From contig NZ_VRLV01000006.1 of NCBI RefSeq assembly GCF_009760925.1, forward strand, positions 186,001-250,000: DNA of 64,000 nucleotides. Direction: 5' to 3'. This document shows, one piece after another, positions 23,645-32,258 of the stretch. The stretch's first letter is position 1; every line of letters begins with the position of its first letter. The position numbers were made by a program, and so were the translations under genes. The notes under the pieces were generated by a model, which was not told where the DNA came from, searched no databases, and saw nothing but the letters and a program-made list of their open reading frames with translations. The stretch is from Nonomuraea typhae (GTDB lineage: Bacteria > Actinomycetota > Actinomycetes > Streptosporangiales > Streptosporangiaceae).

Positions 23645-25324
23645 GTGGCGAATGAGGTGGGTCGTATCCCCGTTGCGGCGCGATCGGACGCCGGCCAGTG
23701 GTCCACGTTCGGCATCCAGCGGCGCATACTCATTGTCGTCCACACCGTCACGGCGCTGACGCGAATTCTGGACCTGCTGCCCGTCCTCGCCGGCGACCGG
23801 CGTGTTCAGATTCTTTTCACCACCCCTGCCACATCCACTTTCCATGCCGGGGTAGCCGACGCCCTGCGTGCCCGTGAAATGCCTTTCATCTCCTGGGATG
23901 ACGCACTTTCGATTGAATTCGACCTGGCCATCACGGCGAGTTTCGGCGGCGATCTGCACAGAATTAATGCGCCACTTATTGCACTCCCGCATGGTGCCGG
24001 ATATACTAAATTCACAAAGTACAAAGTACAAAGTACAAAGTCCGTGTTCGGGTTGGGGCGGGAGCAGCTCACTCACCAGGGCCGCGTCTATCTCGCTACG
24101 GTCGCCCTGTCACATGAAGAGCAGCGTGAACAGCTGGCGCACAGCTGCCCCGAGGCGCTGGCGGTAGCCGAGGTCGTCGGTGACCCGTGTTATGACCGCC
24201 TGCTCGTCAGCGCCCGGCGCCGGGAATTCTTCCGTCAGGAGTTCGGGGTCCAGCCCGGCCAACGTCTGCTGGTGCTGACCTCGACCTGGGGCCCCGGTTC
24301 GCTGCTGGGCCGGCGTCCGGATATCGCGGAGCAGCTCTTAGCCGAACTCCCGATGGATGACTACCGACTCGCCGCCGTCCTCCACCCCAACGTCTGGCAC
24401 GGCCATGGCCCCTGGCAAGTCCGTTCGTGGCTGGCGAAGGCAGAGCGTGCGGGGCTGATGCTTGTTCCGCCCGAAGAAGGGTGGCGGGCGGCGCTGATTG
24501 CCGGCGATCTCATCATCGGGGATCACGGCTCGGTGACCGTCTATGGCGCCGCCCTCGGCCGGCCCGTGGCTCTCGGCGCGTTCGCTCACGAGGATCTTGA
24601 CCCAAGCTGCCCGACTGCTGAGCTGGGCAGAATTCTGCCCGGCCTGATCCCTGAGCGGCCCGTGAAACCCCAGCTCGAGGCGATCCTCGCCGCACATGAT
24701 GCGCGGCGAATCACCGCGATCACCGACCGGGTGCTCGGCCATCCGATGGAGAGCTACAACAGGCTGACGAGCCTGTTCTATCGCCTTATGGCTCTGCCGC
24801 CGCCGTCAGCCACCGCATCGCCGAGCGCCGTACCGGGTCCCGTCGTCAACACGCGTGGCACTTCGTCAGCCGTCGTCTTCGCCGAAGCGGATTCCGGGCA
24901 GGCGACGGTCGAGCTGGTGCGGTTTCCGGCGCGGCTTTCGGTGGCCGATGTCGCGATGGAGGGGGCGGCGCATATCGCTGCCACGACGGCCGAGCCCGAT
25001 CTGCATGTCCTGGAGTCCGCCGCGGTCATGGTGCGCCCCGGCGAGGAAGGCGTCGCAGACGCCGCCATATGGGCTGAGCGCACTTTGCAGGATTATCCCG
25101 CCGCGCGTCTGGCGATCAGTCCAGTCGGTCCCGGGCGGTGCCTGGTTATGGGCTCGCGTCTCTCGGCCGTCTGTGACTATGAGCCGATGTCGGCGGATCT
25201 CATGATGGTGGGATCGGCCGTCTACGCCTGGCTGGATGCGGGTGGCGCCATCGAGGGCCTCAAGGATGGGGTGAACGTCCACGCCGGCTCGATATCGCTA
25301 CGGGTTTTCGGGGCCAGGCCGTAG
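23645..25324 (+). CDS. GT-B-like (CDP-glycerol transferase-type) protein with repeat tract
   Basis: A 559-residue protein from GTG 23645. Residues about 25-375 form a GT-B-like fold: RILIVVHTVTALTRILDLLP, LIALPHGAGYTKF, VVGDPCYDRLL, LLVLTSTWGPGS, ADLIIGDHGSVTVYGA (here LIAGDLIIGDHGSVTVYG). The last pattern is typical of CDP-glycerol/TagF-like and UDP-sugar enzymes. The C-terminal 160 residues are a separate alpha/beta region. Four perfect ACAAAGT copies (24014-24041) follow LPHGAGYTKF and encode TKYKVQSTK. Its end overlaps the STAND gene end (25298-25324). Confidence 0.6.
   Translation: MANEVGRIPVAARSDAGQWSTFGIQRRILIVVHTVTALTRILDLLPVLAGDRRVQILFTTPATSTFHAGVADALRAREMPFISWDDALSIEFDLAITASFGGDLHRINAPLIALPHGAGYTKFTKYKVQSTKSVFGLGREQLTHQGRVYLATVALSHEEQREQLAHSCPEALAVAEVVGDPCYDRLLVSARRREFFRQEFGVQPGQRLLVLTSTWGPGSLLGRRPDIAEQLLAELPMDDYRLAAVLHPNVWHGHGPWQVRSWLAKAERAGLMLVPPEEGWRAALIAGDLIIGDHGSVTVYGAALGRPVALGAFAHEDLDPSCPTAELGRILPGLIPERPVKPQLEAILAAHDARRITAITDRVLGHPMESYNRLTSLFYRLMALPPPSATASPSAVPGPVVNTRGTSSAVVFAEADSGQATVELVRFPARLSVADVAMEGAAHIAATTAEPDLHVLESAAVMVRPGEEGVADAAIWAERTLQDYPAARLAISPVGPGRCLVMGSRLSAVCDYEPMSADLMMVGSAVYAWLDAGGAIEGLKDGVNVHAGSISLRVFGARP
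24014..24041 (+). repeat. four perfect tandem ACAAAGT heptamers inside a CDS
   Basis: Positions 24014-24020, 24021-24027, 24028-24034 and 24035-24041. The unit is 7 bases, so gain or loss of one copy shifts the frame, while three copies equal 7 codons. The A/T-rich unit stands out from the GC-rich background. Confidence 0.95.
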
Positions 25325-27421
25325 ATCGTCCAGTCTCTTCTGGATGCGCTCAAGCTCCGGACCCGCGGTCACGCGGGCCGCCTCCAGCGCCATCTGCAGG
25401 TGATGTTCGCAGGCAGCGGGGTCGCCCGCCGCCATGGCCAGGTCCGCAAGGGACATTCTGATCGTGGCGATCTGCGCGTGCGCTTTCGATTCCTCCATCT
25501 CGTGCAGCGCACGCTGAAGTTGGCTTTCCGCCTCGGTATTGTGCCCCAGGCGGTGATATGCCTTACCCAAGCTCATCCGCACGCGAGCTTGGTTGTATTC
25601 ATCTGCCGCCTGGATCATTCCGTCCAGGGCAGCGTCCAGTTCGCGCAGGGCGGCGTCCAGGTGGCCGGCGCCGATCAGCGCCTGTCCCAGGTGATGGCGT
25701 TGCAGGGCGCTGCCCCGGACGTCGGGCTTGCCCTCGGCATCGCGTAGCGCGTGATGTAGCTCCCACGAGCGCGTGAAGGTGACGACCGCGCGCTCGTAAT
25801 CGGCCTGCTCCAGATACAACCGCCCCGTGAATTCAACCGCCGAGGCGATCAGACGATCCCAATCCGACCGCTGCGCGGCCCGTTCCGCCTGCGCGTATTG
25901 CTCCGCGGCCAGAGCGTATTCGCCACGCTCCAGGTGGGCCCGCCCCAACTGGCAGCGCAGACGTCCCTCCGCGCGCGGGTCCGCGAGCCGGACCGCGGCG
26001 GCAACGCCTTCGTCGTGCGATTCGATCCAGGCCGCGTAATGCTTACGGTGCAAGAACAACGCCCACAGGGCATCACACAACATCACGGTGTCGTGATCCC
26101 GCCCGTGTTTGGCCGCCAGCCGTACGGCCAGCATCAGGTTGGGAAGTTCACGCTCCAGCCAATCCAGCGCCTGGGTTTTGGTCGTGAAGGGCTGCGCCGT
26201 ACCGCTCAGCAGTTCTGTGTGGTCGGCCAGGCGCAGGCGGTCGGGCCGGACCGCGTGGTCGGCCAGGCCGGCGCCGGAGCGATACCAGGAGATGAACGCG
26301 CTGATCGCGTGGGCGCGCTCGCGCGGGGTGTCCACGCGTTCGGCCTGTTCGCGGGCATACAGGTGGATCAGGTCGTGCACACGCGCGCGGCCGTCGTCGG
26401 CGATGTCCACCAGGGCGTGATCGGCGAGGGACTCCAGGGCATCCTCGGTCTCGTGATCGGCCAGGCCCGCCATGGCGCCCACCGCCCCGGGCTCGAACTC
26501 CGTCCCCTCCACCAGCCCCATACAGCGGAGGACCCGCGCCGCGACCTCGGAAAGATCTGCGTAGCTGGCATCCAGCACCTCGGACATGGCGCGTCCCTCG
26601 TGCTCGTCGGAGAGCAAGGCCAGCCGCCGCTCACTGGCGCTGAGGCGCGCGGCGGCCGTCGCCACGCTCGTCGAGCGTCGAAGGCGCACCCGGTTGGCCG
26701 AGACCCGCAAGGCGAGCGGGACTCCCGCGCACAGCCTCGTCAGCTCCAGCGCGGCCTGTCCCTGACCCTCCAGCCGGGCGCTGCCGAGAACCTCGCGCAG
26801 CAGGTCCACTCCCGCGGCGTCGTCGAACGGCTCCAGCTTGACCTCGACCGCACCGGCGTTCACCACGCGCGCGAGGCGCTGACGGCTGATCACGGCCACG
26901 AGGCTGTCACGGGAAGCGGGCAGAAGGAGTTCGGGGTCGAGCACCCGCGGATAGTTGTCGAACATGAGCAGCAGCCGTCGCCTGGAAGTCCTGCTGCGGT
27001 AGAGCGCCAGCCGGTCTCCGAAGGTGGCGGGAACCGCCTCGGGAGCCACGCCGAGCCCGCGCAGCAGACGGCCGAGGACACCGGCGACCGTGACCGCTTC
27101 GCCCTGGGCCTCCTGGGAGAAGTCGACATACAGGCAGCCGTCCACGAACTGCGTCGCGGCAAGATGCGCCCAATGAACGCCCAGCGCGGTCTTGCCCATG
27201 CCGCCGACGCCCCAGATCAGTACCAGCCGTGGACGCGGTTGTGTGTGCGGCCGGGAAAGAACCTCGTCCAGGAGACCTATTTCGGTCTGCCGATTAATGA
27301 ATGAGGAACTTGCGGCAGGCAGTTGCTGAGTCGCTCGTTCCCCGTCGGCGCGGGGAAGGTGTACGTGAAATTGCTGCGCCGAGCCAACTTGTATCAGTGA
27401 CTCCCCGACGTACCCAGACAT
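25298..27421 (-). CDS. NB-ARC/STAND NTPase with TPR repeats and N-terminal RHIM-like motif
   Basis: A 707-residue protein starting MSGYVGESLIQVG at 27421. Residues 9-21 (LIQVGSAQQFHVH) carry an I-Q-V-G core like RHIM/BASS amyloid motifs. An NB-ARC domain follows: P-loop GVGGMGKTAL (71-80), Walker B LLLMFDNYP, then CAGVPLALRV (GxP). A winged-helix part comes next, and then TPR-like helices about 430-690. STAND proteins of this layout sense a trigger through the repeats, oligomerise and template an amyloid in a partner. The ATG has only a weak ribosome site. It is divergent from the 118-aa partner at 27590. Confidence 0.82.
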   Translation of the reverse strand: MSGYVGESLIQVGSAQQFHVHLPRADGERATQQLPAASSSFINRQTEIGLLDEVLSRPHTQPRPRLVLIWGVGGMGKTALGVHWAHLAATQFVDGCLYVDFSQEAQGEAVTVAGVLGRLLRGLGVAPEAVPATFGDRLALYRSRTSRRRLLLMFDNYPRVLDPELLLPASRDSLVAVISRQRLARVVNAGAVEVKLEPFDDAAGVDLLREVLGSARLEGQGQAALELTRLCAGVPLALRVSANRVRLRRSTSVATAAARLSASERRLALLSDEHEGRAMSEVLDASYADLSEVAARVLRCMGLVEGTEFEPGAVGAMAGLADHETEDALESLADHALVDIADDGRARVHDLIHLYAREQAERVDTPRERAHAISAFISWYRSGAGLADHAVRPDRLRLADHTELLSGTAQPFTTKTQALDWLERELPNLMLAVRLAAKHGRDHDTVMLCDALWALFLHRKHYAAWIESHDEGVAAAVRLADPRAEGRLRCQLGRAHLERGEYALAAEQYAQAERAAQRSDWDRLIASAVEFTGRLYLEQADYERAVVTFTRSWELHHALRDAEGKPDVRGSALQRHHLGQALIGAGHLDAALRELDAALDGMIQAADEYNQARVRMSLGKAYHRLGHNTEAESQLQRALHEMEESKAHAQIATIRMSLADLAMAAGDPAACEHHLQMALEAARVTAGPELERIQKRLDDLRPGPENP

Positions 27422-27589
27422 GTCGTTTCTTGTCTGGTGTCCGCTCTCGCCGTTCGCCTGACCCGTCACGAGACAGCTCCCTCGACGCCCATCCACCGAA
27501 AGATCATTATGGTCCATCGAGCAAAAGGTCGCACACCCGCCGGGCGAACGATTCATAATCGGAATCACCCTACCGCTGGAGGAAAAGGC

Positions 27590-27946
27590 GTGGACGCGGT
27601 TTTGGTCACCGAAGTTGTCGCCGCACTTCTCGCCGGTGCCGCCGGCGAGGCGGGCAAGAGCGCGTGGGCGTCGTTGACCGCACTCGCGAAGCGACGCTTC
27701 GGGGGTGACGAGGACGCGGTCGCCGCACTGGAGAGTGCTGAGGCCGCCGATACTCAGCACGTCGTCACCGTCCTTCAGCAAAAGGCCGCAGAAGACGCCG
27801 AGTTCGCCGGCGAGCTGTCGTCATGGGCGACCCAGACGCGGCAGACGCTTCACCTCACCTCGACGACCAACATCATCGGCGGCAACGCCACCATTCACGG
27901 AAACGCCATCCAAGCAGGCCACATCGGTTCCATTACGCTCAACTAA
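27590..27946 (+). CDS. small helical protein with C-terminal RHIM-like motif (Bell-type candidate)
   Basis: A 118-residue protein from GTG 27590 behind TGGAGG. The N-terminal 85 residues are helical and start hydrophobic (VLVTEVVAALLAGAAGEAGK). The tail is beta-prone and rich in Asn and Gly (TNIIGGNATIHGN) and ends with NAIQAGHIGSITLN. The I-Q-A-G core (107-110) pairs with the I-Q-V-G core of the STAND protein. In published bacterial NLR/amyloid pairs the partner is a pore-forming Bell-domain effector with a C-terminal motif; this gene matches that layout. The assignment is inference. Confidence 0.65.
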   Translation: MDAVLVTEVVAALLAGAAGEAGKSAWASLTALAKRRFGGDEDAVAALESAEAADTQHVVTVLQQKAAEDAEFAGELSSWATQTRQTLHLTSTTNIIGGNATIHGNAIQAGHIGSITLN

Positions 27947-28122
27947 TACGATTGAGAGCGCTGGTAGTGCGCCGCATTCTGGGTCAAGATGAGGACTCCT
28001 GAGTGCCCGCATCAACGTCTTCGATGGTCAATCCGGCACAGTGAAGCTTTTTCATCCCGTGGTGGCGAGGTGCTGGTCACAGCATGATCGCGAGCTTGAT
28101 GTTCGCCTGACGACGTAAGAAA

Positions 28123-28172
28123 CCCCTGGTAGATGGATTGATCACCACAACCAGATCCGTCACAACCAGGGG
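28123..28172 (+). promoter_or_regulatory. hairpin covering the transposase ribosome site
   Basis: CCCCTGGT (28123-28130) pairs with ACCAGGGG (28165-28172), whose AGGGG is the likely Shine-Dalgarno for ATG 28179. Such hairpins limit transposase translation from read-through RNA. CACAACCAG is also repeated at 28146-28154 and 28161-28169. Confidence 0.5.
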
Positions 28173-28178
28173 CTTCGG

Positions 28179-28952
28179 ATGCTGTTCTATCGTGCTGCCG
28201 TTGATTTGTCGCGTTCAACACTGAACTATGTTGCCGAGGTGATCCGCCGGCACCGCAAGGCGATCGGGTCGGCCTGGCGGCTGCTCAACGCGGGGCAGCA
28301 GGCATTGCCGGTGCTGGTATACCTGCGCAAGGGCGAGACGTTCACCGAGCTCGGCGCCGGGTTCAGGGTGTCGACGGCGACCGCGTGGCGATATGTGGAA
28401 GAGACGGTCGCGCTGCTGTCAGCCCGCTCGCCCAAGCTCGGCCAGGCGCTGCGCAAGGCGAAGCGGGACGGGCTGTACTACCTGGTGCTGGACGGCACGC
28501 TGATCCACACCGATCGAGTTAAGGCCGACCGGCCGTACTTCTCCGGCAAGCACCGCGTGCGCGGGATGAACGTGCAGGTCATCGCCTCACCGGACGGGAC
28601 GATCCTGTGGACCTCCGGAGCGCTGCCCGGCAAGGCCCACGATCTGAGTGCCGCCCGGATCTGGGGCATCCTGCGCGCGCTGGAGACAGCAGGGATCATT
28701 GCCCTGGCCGACAAGGCGTCTCAGGGAGCCGAGGGCCCGGTCCGCACCCCGTACAAGGGCAAGAACAAGCCCGAGTCCCAGAAGCAGGCCAACCGCTCCC
28801 ACGCCAAGCTCCGCGGACCCGGCGAACGAGCGAATGCCCAGCTGAAGAGCTGGAAGATCCTTCGAAAGCTACGCTGCAGCCCATCCAAGGCCGGCCACCT
28901 GTGCAAGGCCATCGCCGTCCTTCAGAACCACCGCGTTGCCCAGGCCGCCTGA
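28179..28952 (+). CDS. IS5-family DDE transposase
   Basis: A 257-residue transposase. The N-terminal HTH_Tnp_4-type region (ELGAGFRVSTATAWRYVEETVALL) precedes the DDE core: LVLDGTLIHTD (first Asp), IALADKASQG (second Asp), and Glu in GPGERANAQLKSWKIL. The frame is complete and no frameshift is visible, so the element may be active. Confidence 0.88.
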   Translation: MLFYRAAVDLSRSTLNYVAEVIRRHRKAIGSAWRLLNAGQQALPVLVYLRKGETFTELGAGFRVSTATAWRYVEETVALLSARSPKLGQALRKAKRDGLYYLVLDGTLIHTDRVKADRPYFSGKHRVRGMNVQVIASPDGTILWTSGALPGKAHDLSAARIWGILRALETAGIIALADKASQGAEGPVRTPYKGKNKPESQKQANRSHAKLRGPGERANAQLKSWKILRKLRCSPSKAGHLCKAIAVLQNHRVAQAA

Positions 28953-29082
28953 GGATGAAAAGGGTCGATCTACGTTGCCGGGGTCATCACAACCACGCGT
29001 GATTGATGGGTTGCCATGTAGTCCCCGTCATGATTCCGACCTCGTCGCCACCCGGTGGACCGAATGCCGTCTACCGGGGTCG

Positions 29083-29298
29083 TCATCGCGGTCTCTGTAC
29101 CGCCGCCAGGACAGCCAGGCACAGACCCATCGCAGCGGCGAATGCGCCGCTGCTTACTAGGGCTGATTCTGCGAGTCCGGATCCAGTCTGGCTCTTCAAT
29201 ATGCCCGCGATTAGGGCGATTACCAGAGAGAACAGCACGGCGACCGCCAGCCACAAGGGCCGGGCGGTGTCTGGGCCAGCAGGGGGTTGCGTATCCAT
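29083..29298 (-). CDS. small two-helix membrane protein (71 aa)
   Basis: A 71-residue protein behind AGGAAGG. A proline-rich N-terminus precedes two hydrophobic helices (LWLAVAVLFSLVIALIAGIL and SALVSSGAFAAAMGLCLAVL). No known motif. It lies between the IS and the RAMA-domain gene. Confidence 0.6.
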   Translation of the reverse strand: MDTQPPAGPDTARPLWLAVAVLFSLVIALIAGILKSQTGSGLAESALVSSGAFAAAMGLCLAVLAAVQRPR

Positions 29299-29399
29299 GG
29301 TTCCTTCCTAAGCGCGCCGATTGCAAAAGGCACCTGTGACCAGTACCGATGTACACGATCGCCATCGCATCTGTCGATGACGCTGTCTCGTCGAGGGAA

Positions 29400-29819
29400 T
29401 TACCTCAGATCGCTACGAAGATCCTTTAGGGAGCGATTGTCGCTTTCGCGATGCCACGCCGACCAGCCGTCGGTCTCTTGGCCGATGAGGCTCTTGCAGG
29501 CCGGAGAGGGCTTCGTGAACACCTCGCCCGTACTAATGCGGATGCAGCCGCCCGCAAGCACGATCGCGTAGTGAGTCTCGCCGATCCGCGGGCGGTTCCA
29601 TACGAGCCTGTCCCCGGCCGCGAGAAGGTCTTGATCAATAAGGCGTCGCAGCACTCCGGGACGGTTCTCATCAGGGTCCATGTCGATCTTGTCGACGTTC
29701 TTGCTGCGGACGCCCAGCAGGATGCGCCGAAGCACGTCGTTGGGAGTTGTCTCCACGAAGGGCTCGGCTTCGTCCTGGAGGGCCTTGTAGACCTCGTTGT
29801 CGATGTCGATCTTCGGCAA
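29400..29819 (-). CDS. SeqA-N-like / RAMA-domain protein
   Basis: A 139-residue protein behind AGGAGG. The N-terminal 36 residues (MPKIDIDNEVYKALQDEAE, TTPNDVLRRILLG) resemble the dimerising ribbon-helix region of SeqA. Residues about 55-125 (LIDQDLLAAGDRLVWNRPRIG, ETHYAIVLAGGCIRI, GEVFTKPSPACKSLIG, GWSAWHRESD) match the RAMA domain, thought to bind DNA near modified bases. This fits a small DNA-binding factor that senses methylation; no methyltransferase is adjacent. The accessory setting suggests transfer. Confidence 0.68.
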   Translation of the reverse strand: MPKIDIDNEVYKALQDEAEPFVETTPNDVLRRILLGVRSKNVDKIDMDPDENRPGVLRRLIDQDLLAAGDRLVWNRPRIGETHYAIVLAGGCIRISTGEVFTKPSPACKSLIGQETDGWSAWHRESDNRSLKDLRSDLR

Positions 29820-30297
29820 TGCCGCCTCCTGTTTCAGCTGGCAAACTTGGAGACTTGAAATGTATCAGTTTTACAGTTTTGGAGGCAATGGGCTGCAATG
29901 CAATGTTGGAACGGAGGTGCTGGGCTGAATACTGTGAGTAGCTGATGCCTCGTAAGTGTTCTCAGAGGGTCGCGGCACACACATCGACGATTGATGCGGG
30001 CGGCGCAGCAAGATGACCGGCCTGGTGGGGTAGGCCCGGTGGCCCGATTGGTTCGCCAACGGGGTTCATGAGCAAATCGGTGTGATCTGGCTAGCGGCGG
30101 CATCTCCGCATGTGCGCTGAAGGCCCATAAGGGTGTCGACATGGGAAAACGCGGTCAAGATCATCCCGATGATATCCCGTGATCAAGGTCCTATGGCTGC
30201 ACATGGGTGCGCTTGGCGACCTATCTGGTGTCTGGAAAGCAAAAGACCTGCGGCAGGAAAACCGCAGGTCAGAGGCCGAAATGCCTGATCGGAAGAG
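29820..30297. other. 478-base gap holding only a terminator
   Basis: The region contains A/T-richer sequence at 29840-29900 and no frame with a ribosome site or recognisable product. The terminator at 30241-30270 belongs to the tRNA-Arg gene. Confidence 0.5.
30239..30270 (-). terminator. Rho-independent terminator of tRNA-Arg
   Basis: On the minus strand, GACCTGCGG (complement of 30262-30270) pairs with CCGCAGGTC (complement of 30245-30253) around an 8-base loop and is followed by TTTTGC. It lies 28 bases after the tRNA 3' end. Confidence 0.85.
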
Positions 30298-30370
30298 TGC
30301 CCCCGGCAGGATTCGAACCTGCGGCACCCGCTTTAGGAGAGCGGTGCTCTATCCCCTGAGCTACGGAGGC
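30298..30370 (-). tRNA. tRNA-Arg (anticodon CCT)
   Basis: A 73-base cloverleaf on the minus strand: acceptor GCCTCCG with CGGGGGC and discriminator A, D-arm GCTCAGGGGATAGAGC, anticodon loop CTCCTAA in a CCGCT/AGCGG stem, and T-arm GCAGGTTCGAATCCTGC. No CCA is encoded. A terminator follows. tRNA genes are common integration sites, but no integrase is adjacent. Confidence 0.96.
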
Positions 30371-30504
30371 GGACGCGACAAGCCTAGCGAAGTCTGGGAC
30401 CGCATGGGCCACAGCCCCGCGGGTGAGTTGCCCGGCCGGTGGGTCAGGGGTGGGACGGGGTGGAGTAAAGGGATCGCAAGCGATCGCCTGGTCGATCATG
30501 GTGC

Positions 30505-30939
30505 GTGGATAGCGTCTCCCGCGTGACGAACAGGGGACGTAAACAAAGGCCCACCGTTCTGGTGGTGGCGATGCTGGCGCCGGCGATCCTGGCCGGGGGG
30601 CTGCTGGTGGGGGAGCGGACGGGGTACGAGGCTGCGGAGGTGGTGCCGGGGGGTGCTTCTGTGGAGGCGGAGGCGGCGGGGCTGGCGTTTGAGCCGGTTT
30701 ATGTGCCGGCGCCGGCTCGGGCTGACCTTACCTATGAGGGGAACGTGCCTGCGCGGCGGGTCAGGGCGCCGGAGGTCGTTGCCAAGGCGGCCAAACCGGT
30801 GGTGCGGGAGCCTGAGGTGGTGGTTCGGCGGGAGGCGCGGCCGCCGGTGCGGCGGGTGGCGGAGGCGGCGTGTCCGGGGGAGTGGGAGGAGACCTGGCTG
30901 TGGGAGTTGTGCCGGGAGCACGAGCGGGGGCCTGCCTGA
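30505..30939 (+). CDS. secreted or membrane-anchored protein, unrecognised (144 aa)
   Basis: A 144-residue protein from GTG 30505 (a GTG at 30523 is an alternative). A basic N-terminus (RVTNRGRKQRP) precedes one hydrophobic helix (TVLVVAMLAPAILAGGLLVG), then a Pro/Val/Arg-rich linker, then a short C-terminal part with two Cys (CPGEWEETWLWELC). It is likely exported or anchored. No ribosome site is clear. Confidence 0.5.
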   Translation: MDSVSRVTNRGRKQRPTVLVVAMLAPAILAGGLLVGERTGYEAAEVVPGGASVEAEAAGLAFEPVYVPAPARADLTYEGNVPARRVRAPEVVAKAAKPVVREPEVVVRREARPPVRRVAEAACPGEWEETWLWELCREHERGPA

Positions 30940-31175
30940 GCGGAGGAAAGGGATAACTGCACACCAGGTACGGCGGGCGGCGCGTCCAACTTTGGGTCAA
31001 AGCGGTTGAGGGCGTGGTGGACGCCTAGTGAACTGTGGGGAGCGTGGCGGGGATGTGGGTTAAAACCCGCAAACGGGATATAGCCGCTCTCCGGAGTTGG
31101 GTCCGGGCACTCAGGGGGCTGTAGTAACGTGCGTGCCTGACCTAGGTAACGAGTGTGCAAACGGAGGGGTCGAAC

Positions 31176-32258
31176 GTGCCATCTCCTCGATCAGCGGGTC
31201 TGATCGCGGTCGTCGTGGCGATGACTTCACTGTTCGCACCCCCGGTACGGGCGGAGGTCGCGGCTCCTCCTGTCGTTGTGGGGCAGGTTAAGGATCCGAC
31301 CAATCTCACCGAGCTTCGGCAGGAGGCTGAGAAGTCGGCCAAGGAGCTTGAGGACGCCACCAAGGTGCTGGAGCAGCGGCGGACGGGCTTCGTCAAGGCG
31401 GAGAAGGAGCTCAAGGCGAAGCTGCGGGCGCTTGAGGCGGCGGAGCGGCAGCTTGGTGAGATGCGGGAGCCGGTCTCGCGGCTGGCCGAGCTCTTTTATC
31501 AGCAGCCCATCGGCGGGGACGGGATCGTGCCGTTCTTGTCGGGGGAGGCCGGGGTCGGGACGCTTCGGGCGATGAGTGATGCCAGCCAGATCGTCGCGGT
31601 TCGGCAGATGGCCGTGGAGCAGACCAGCCGGCTCTATCAGGAGACCGAGCGGCTGGCGGCCGACGCCCAGGAGCTCAGGGCGGGGAACCTGCTGGCCGAG
31701 GCGCAGATGGCGGCCGAGATCGAGACGTTGCGGGCGCGGTCGGACAAGATCGTGAAGTCGCTGACCACGGCGCTCGTGAAGATGGGCATCAAGATTGACA
31801 AGGTCGGGCGGGCTGCGCTGGCGTGCAACCCGCTGCGGATCACCACGGCCACCGACTATCCCAATGGGCTCATTCCGCGGACGTTCCTCTGCCCGCTGCA
31901 GCAGAAGGGGCATCTGCTGCGGGCCGATGCGGCCATCGCGTTCGTCAGCCTCAACGAGGCGTTCCGCAAGCAGTTCGGGCGGCAGATGTGCGTGACCGAC
32001 GCTTATCGGAGCCTGGCCGAGCAGCAGTCCGTTTACTACCGGCGGCCGGGGTTCGCGGCGGTGCCGGGGCGGAGCAATCATGGGTTCGGGCTGGCCGTGG
32101 ACTTGTGTGGAGGGGTGGAGAGGTTCCGCTCGGCCGAGTTCAACTGGCTTGAGAAAAACGGCAAGCGGTATGGGTGGTTTCACCCGGACTGGGCGTACAG
32201 CAGCCCGTTTGAACCCTGGCATTGGGAGTACGACCCGAAGATCGACCCGCTGATCTAG
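31176..32258 (+). CDS. VanY-type D-alanyl-D-alanine carboxypeptidase
   Basis: A 360-residue exported protein from GTG 31176, 8 bases after GGAGGGG. The signal peptide ends near PPVRA. Residues about 40-190 form a long coiled coil (LRQEAEKSAKELEDATKVLE). The C-terminal M15 peptidase domain has SNHGFGLAVDLC (His and Asp zinc ligands) and WHWEYD. It trims D-Ala from peptidoglycan stem peptides outside the membrane; the coiled coil suggests recruitment to a divisome-like partner. Confidence 0.85.
   Translation: MPSPRSAGLIAVVVAMTSLFAPPVRAEVAAPPVVVGQVKDPTNLTELRQEAEKSAKELEDATKVLEQRRTGFVKAEKELKAKLRALEAAERQLGEMREPVSRLAELFYQQPIGGDGIVPFLSGEAGVGTLRAMSDASQIVAVRQMAVEQTSRLYQETERLAADAQELRAGNLLAEAQMAAEIETLRARSDKIVKSLTTALVKMGIKIDKVGRAALACNPLRITTATDYPNGLIPRTFLCPLQQKGHLLRADAAIAFVSLNEAFRKQFGRQMCVTDAYRSLAEQQSVYYRRPGFAAVPGRSNHGFGLAVDLCGGVERFRSAEFNWLEKNGKRYGWFHPDWAYSSPFEPWHWEYDPKIDPLI

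Larger units (their letters stand above)
28046..28964 (+). mobile_element. IS5-family insertion sequence (boundaries approximate)
   Basis: The element contains one transposase gene. Imperfect inverted ends are GCTTTTTCATCC (28046-28057) and the complement of GGATGAAAAGGG (28953-28964), 10 of 12 matching. No target-site duplication is obvious, so the limits are approximate. It sits 100 bases after the amyloid-partner gene, without breaking it. Confidence 0.65.

Noticed and set aside
30298..30370. tRNA-Arg considered as an integration site (attB)
   Set aside because: No integrase, no duplicated tRNA 3' end found within the window.
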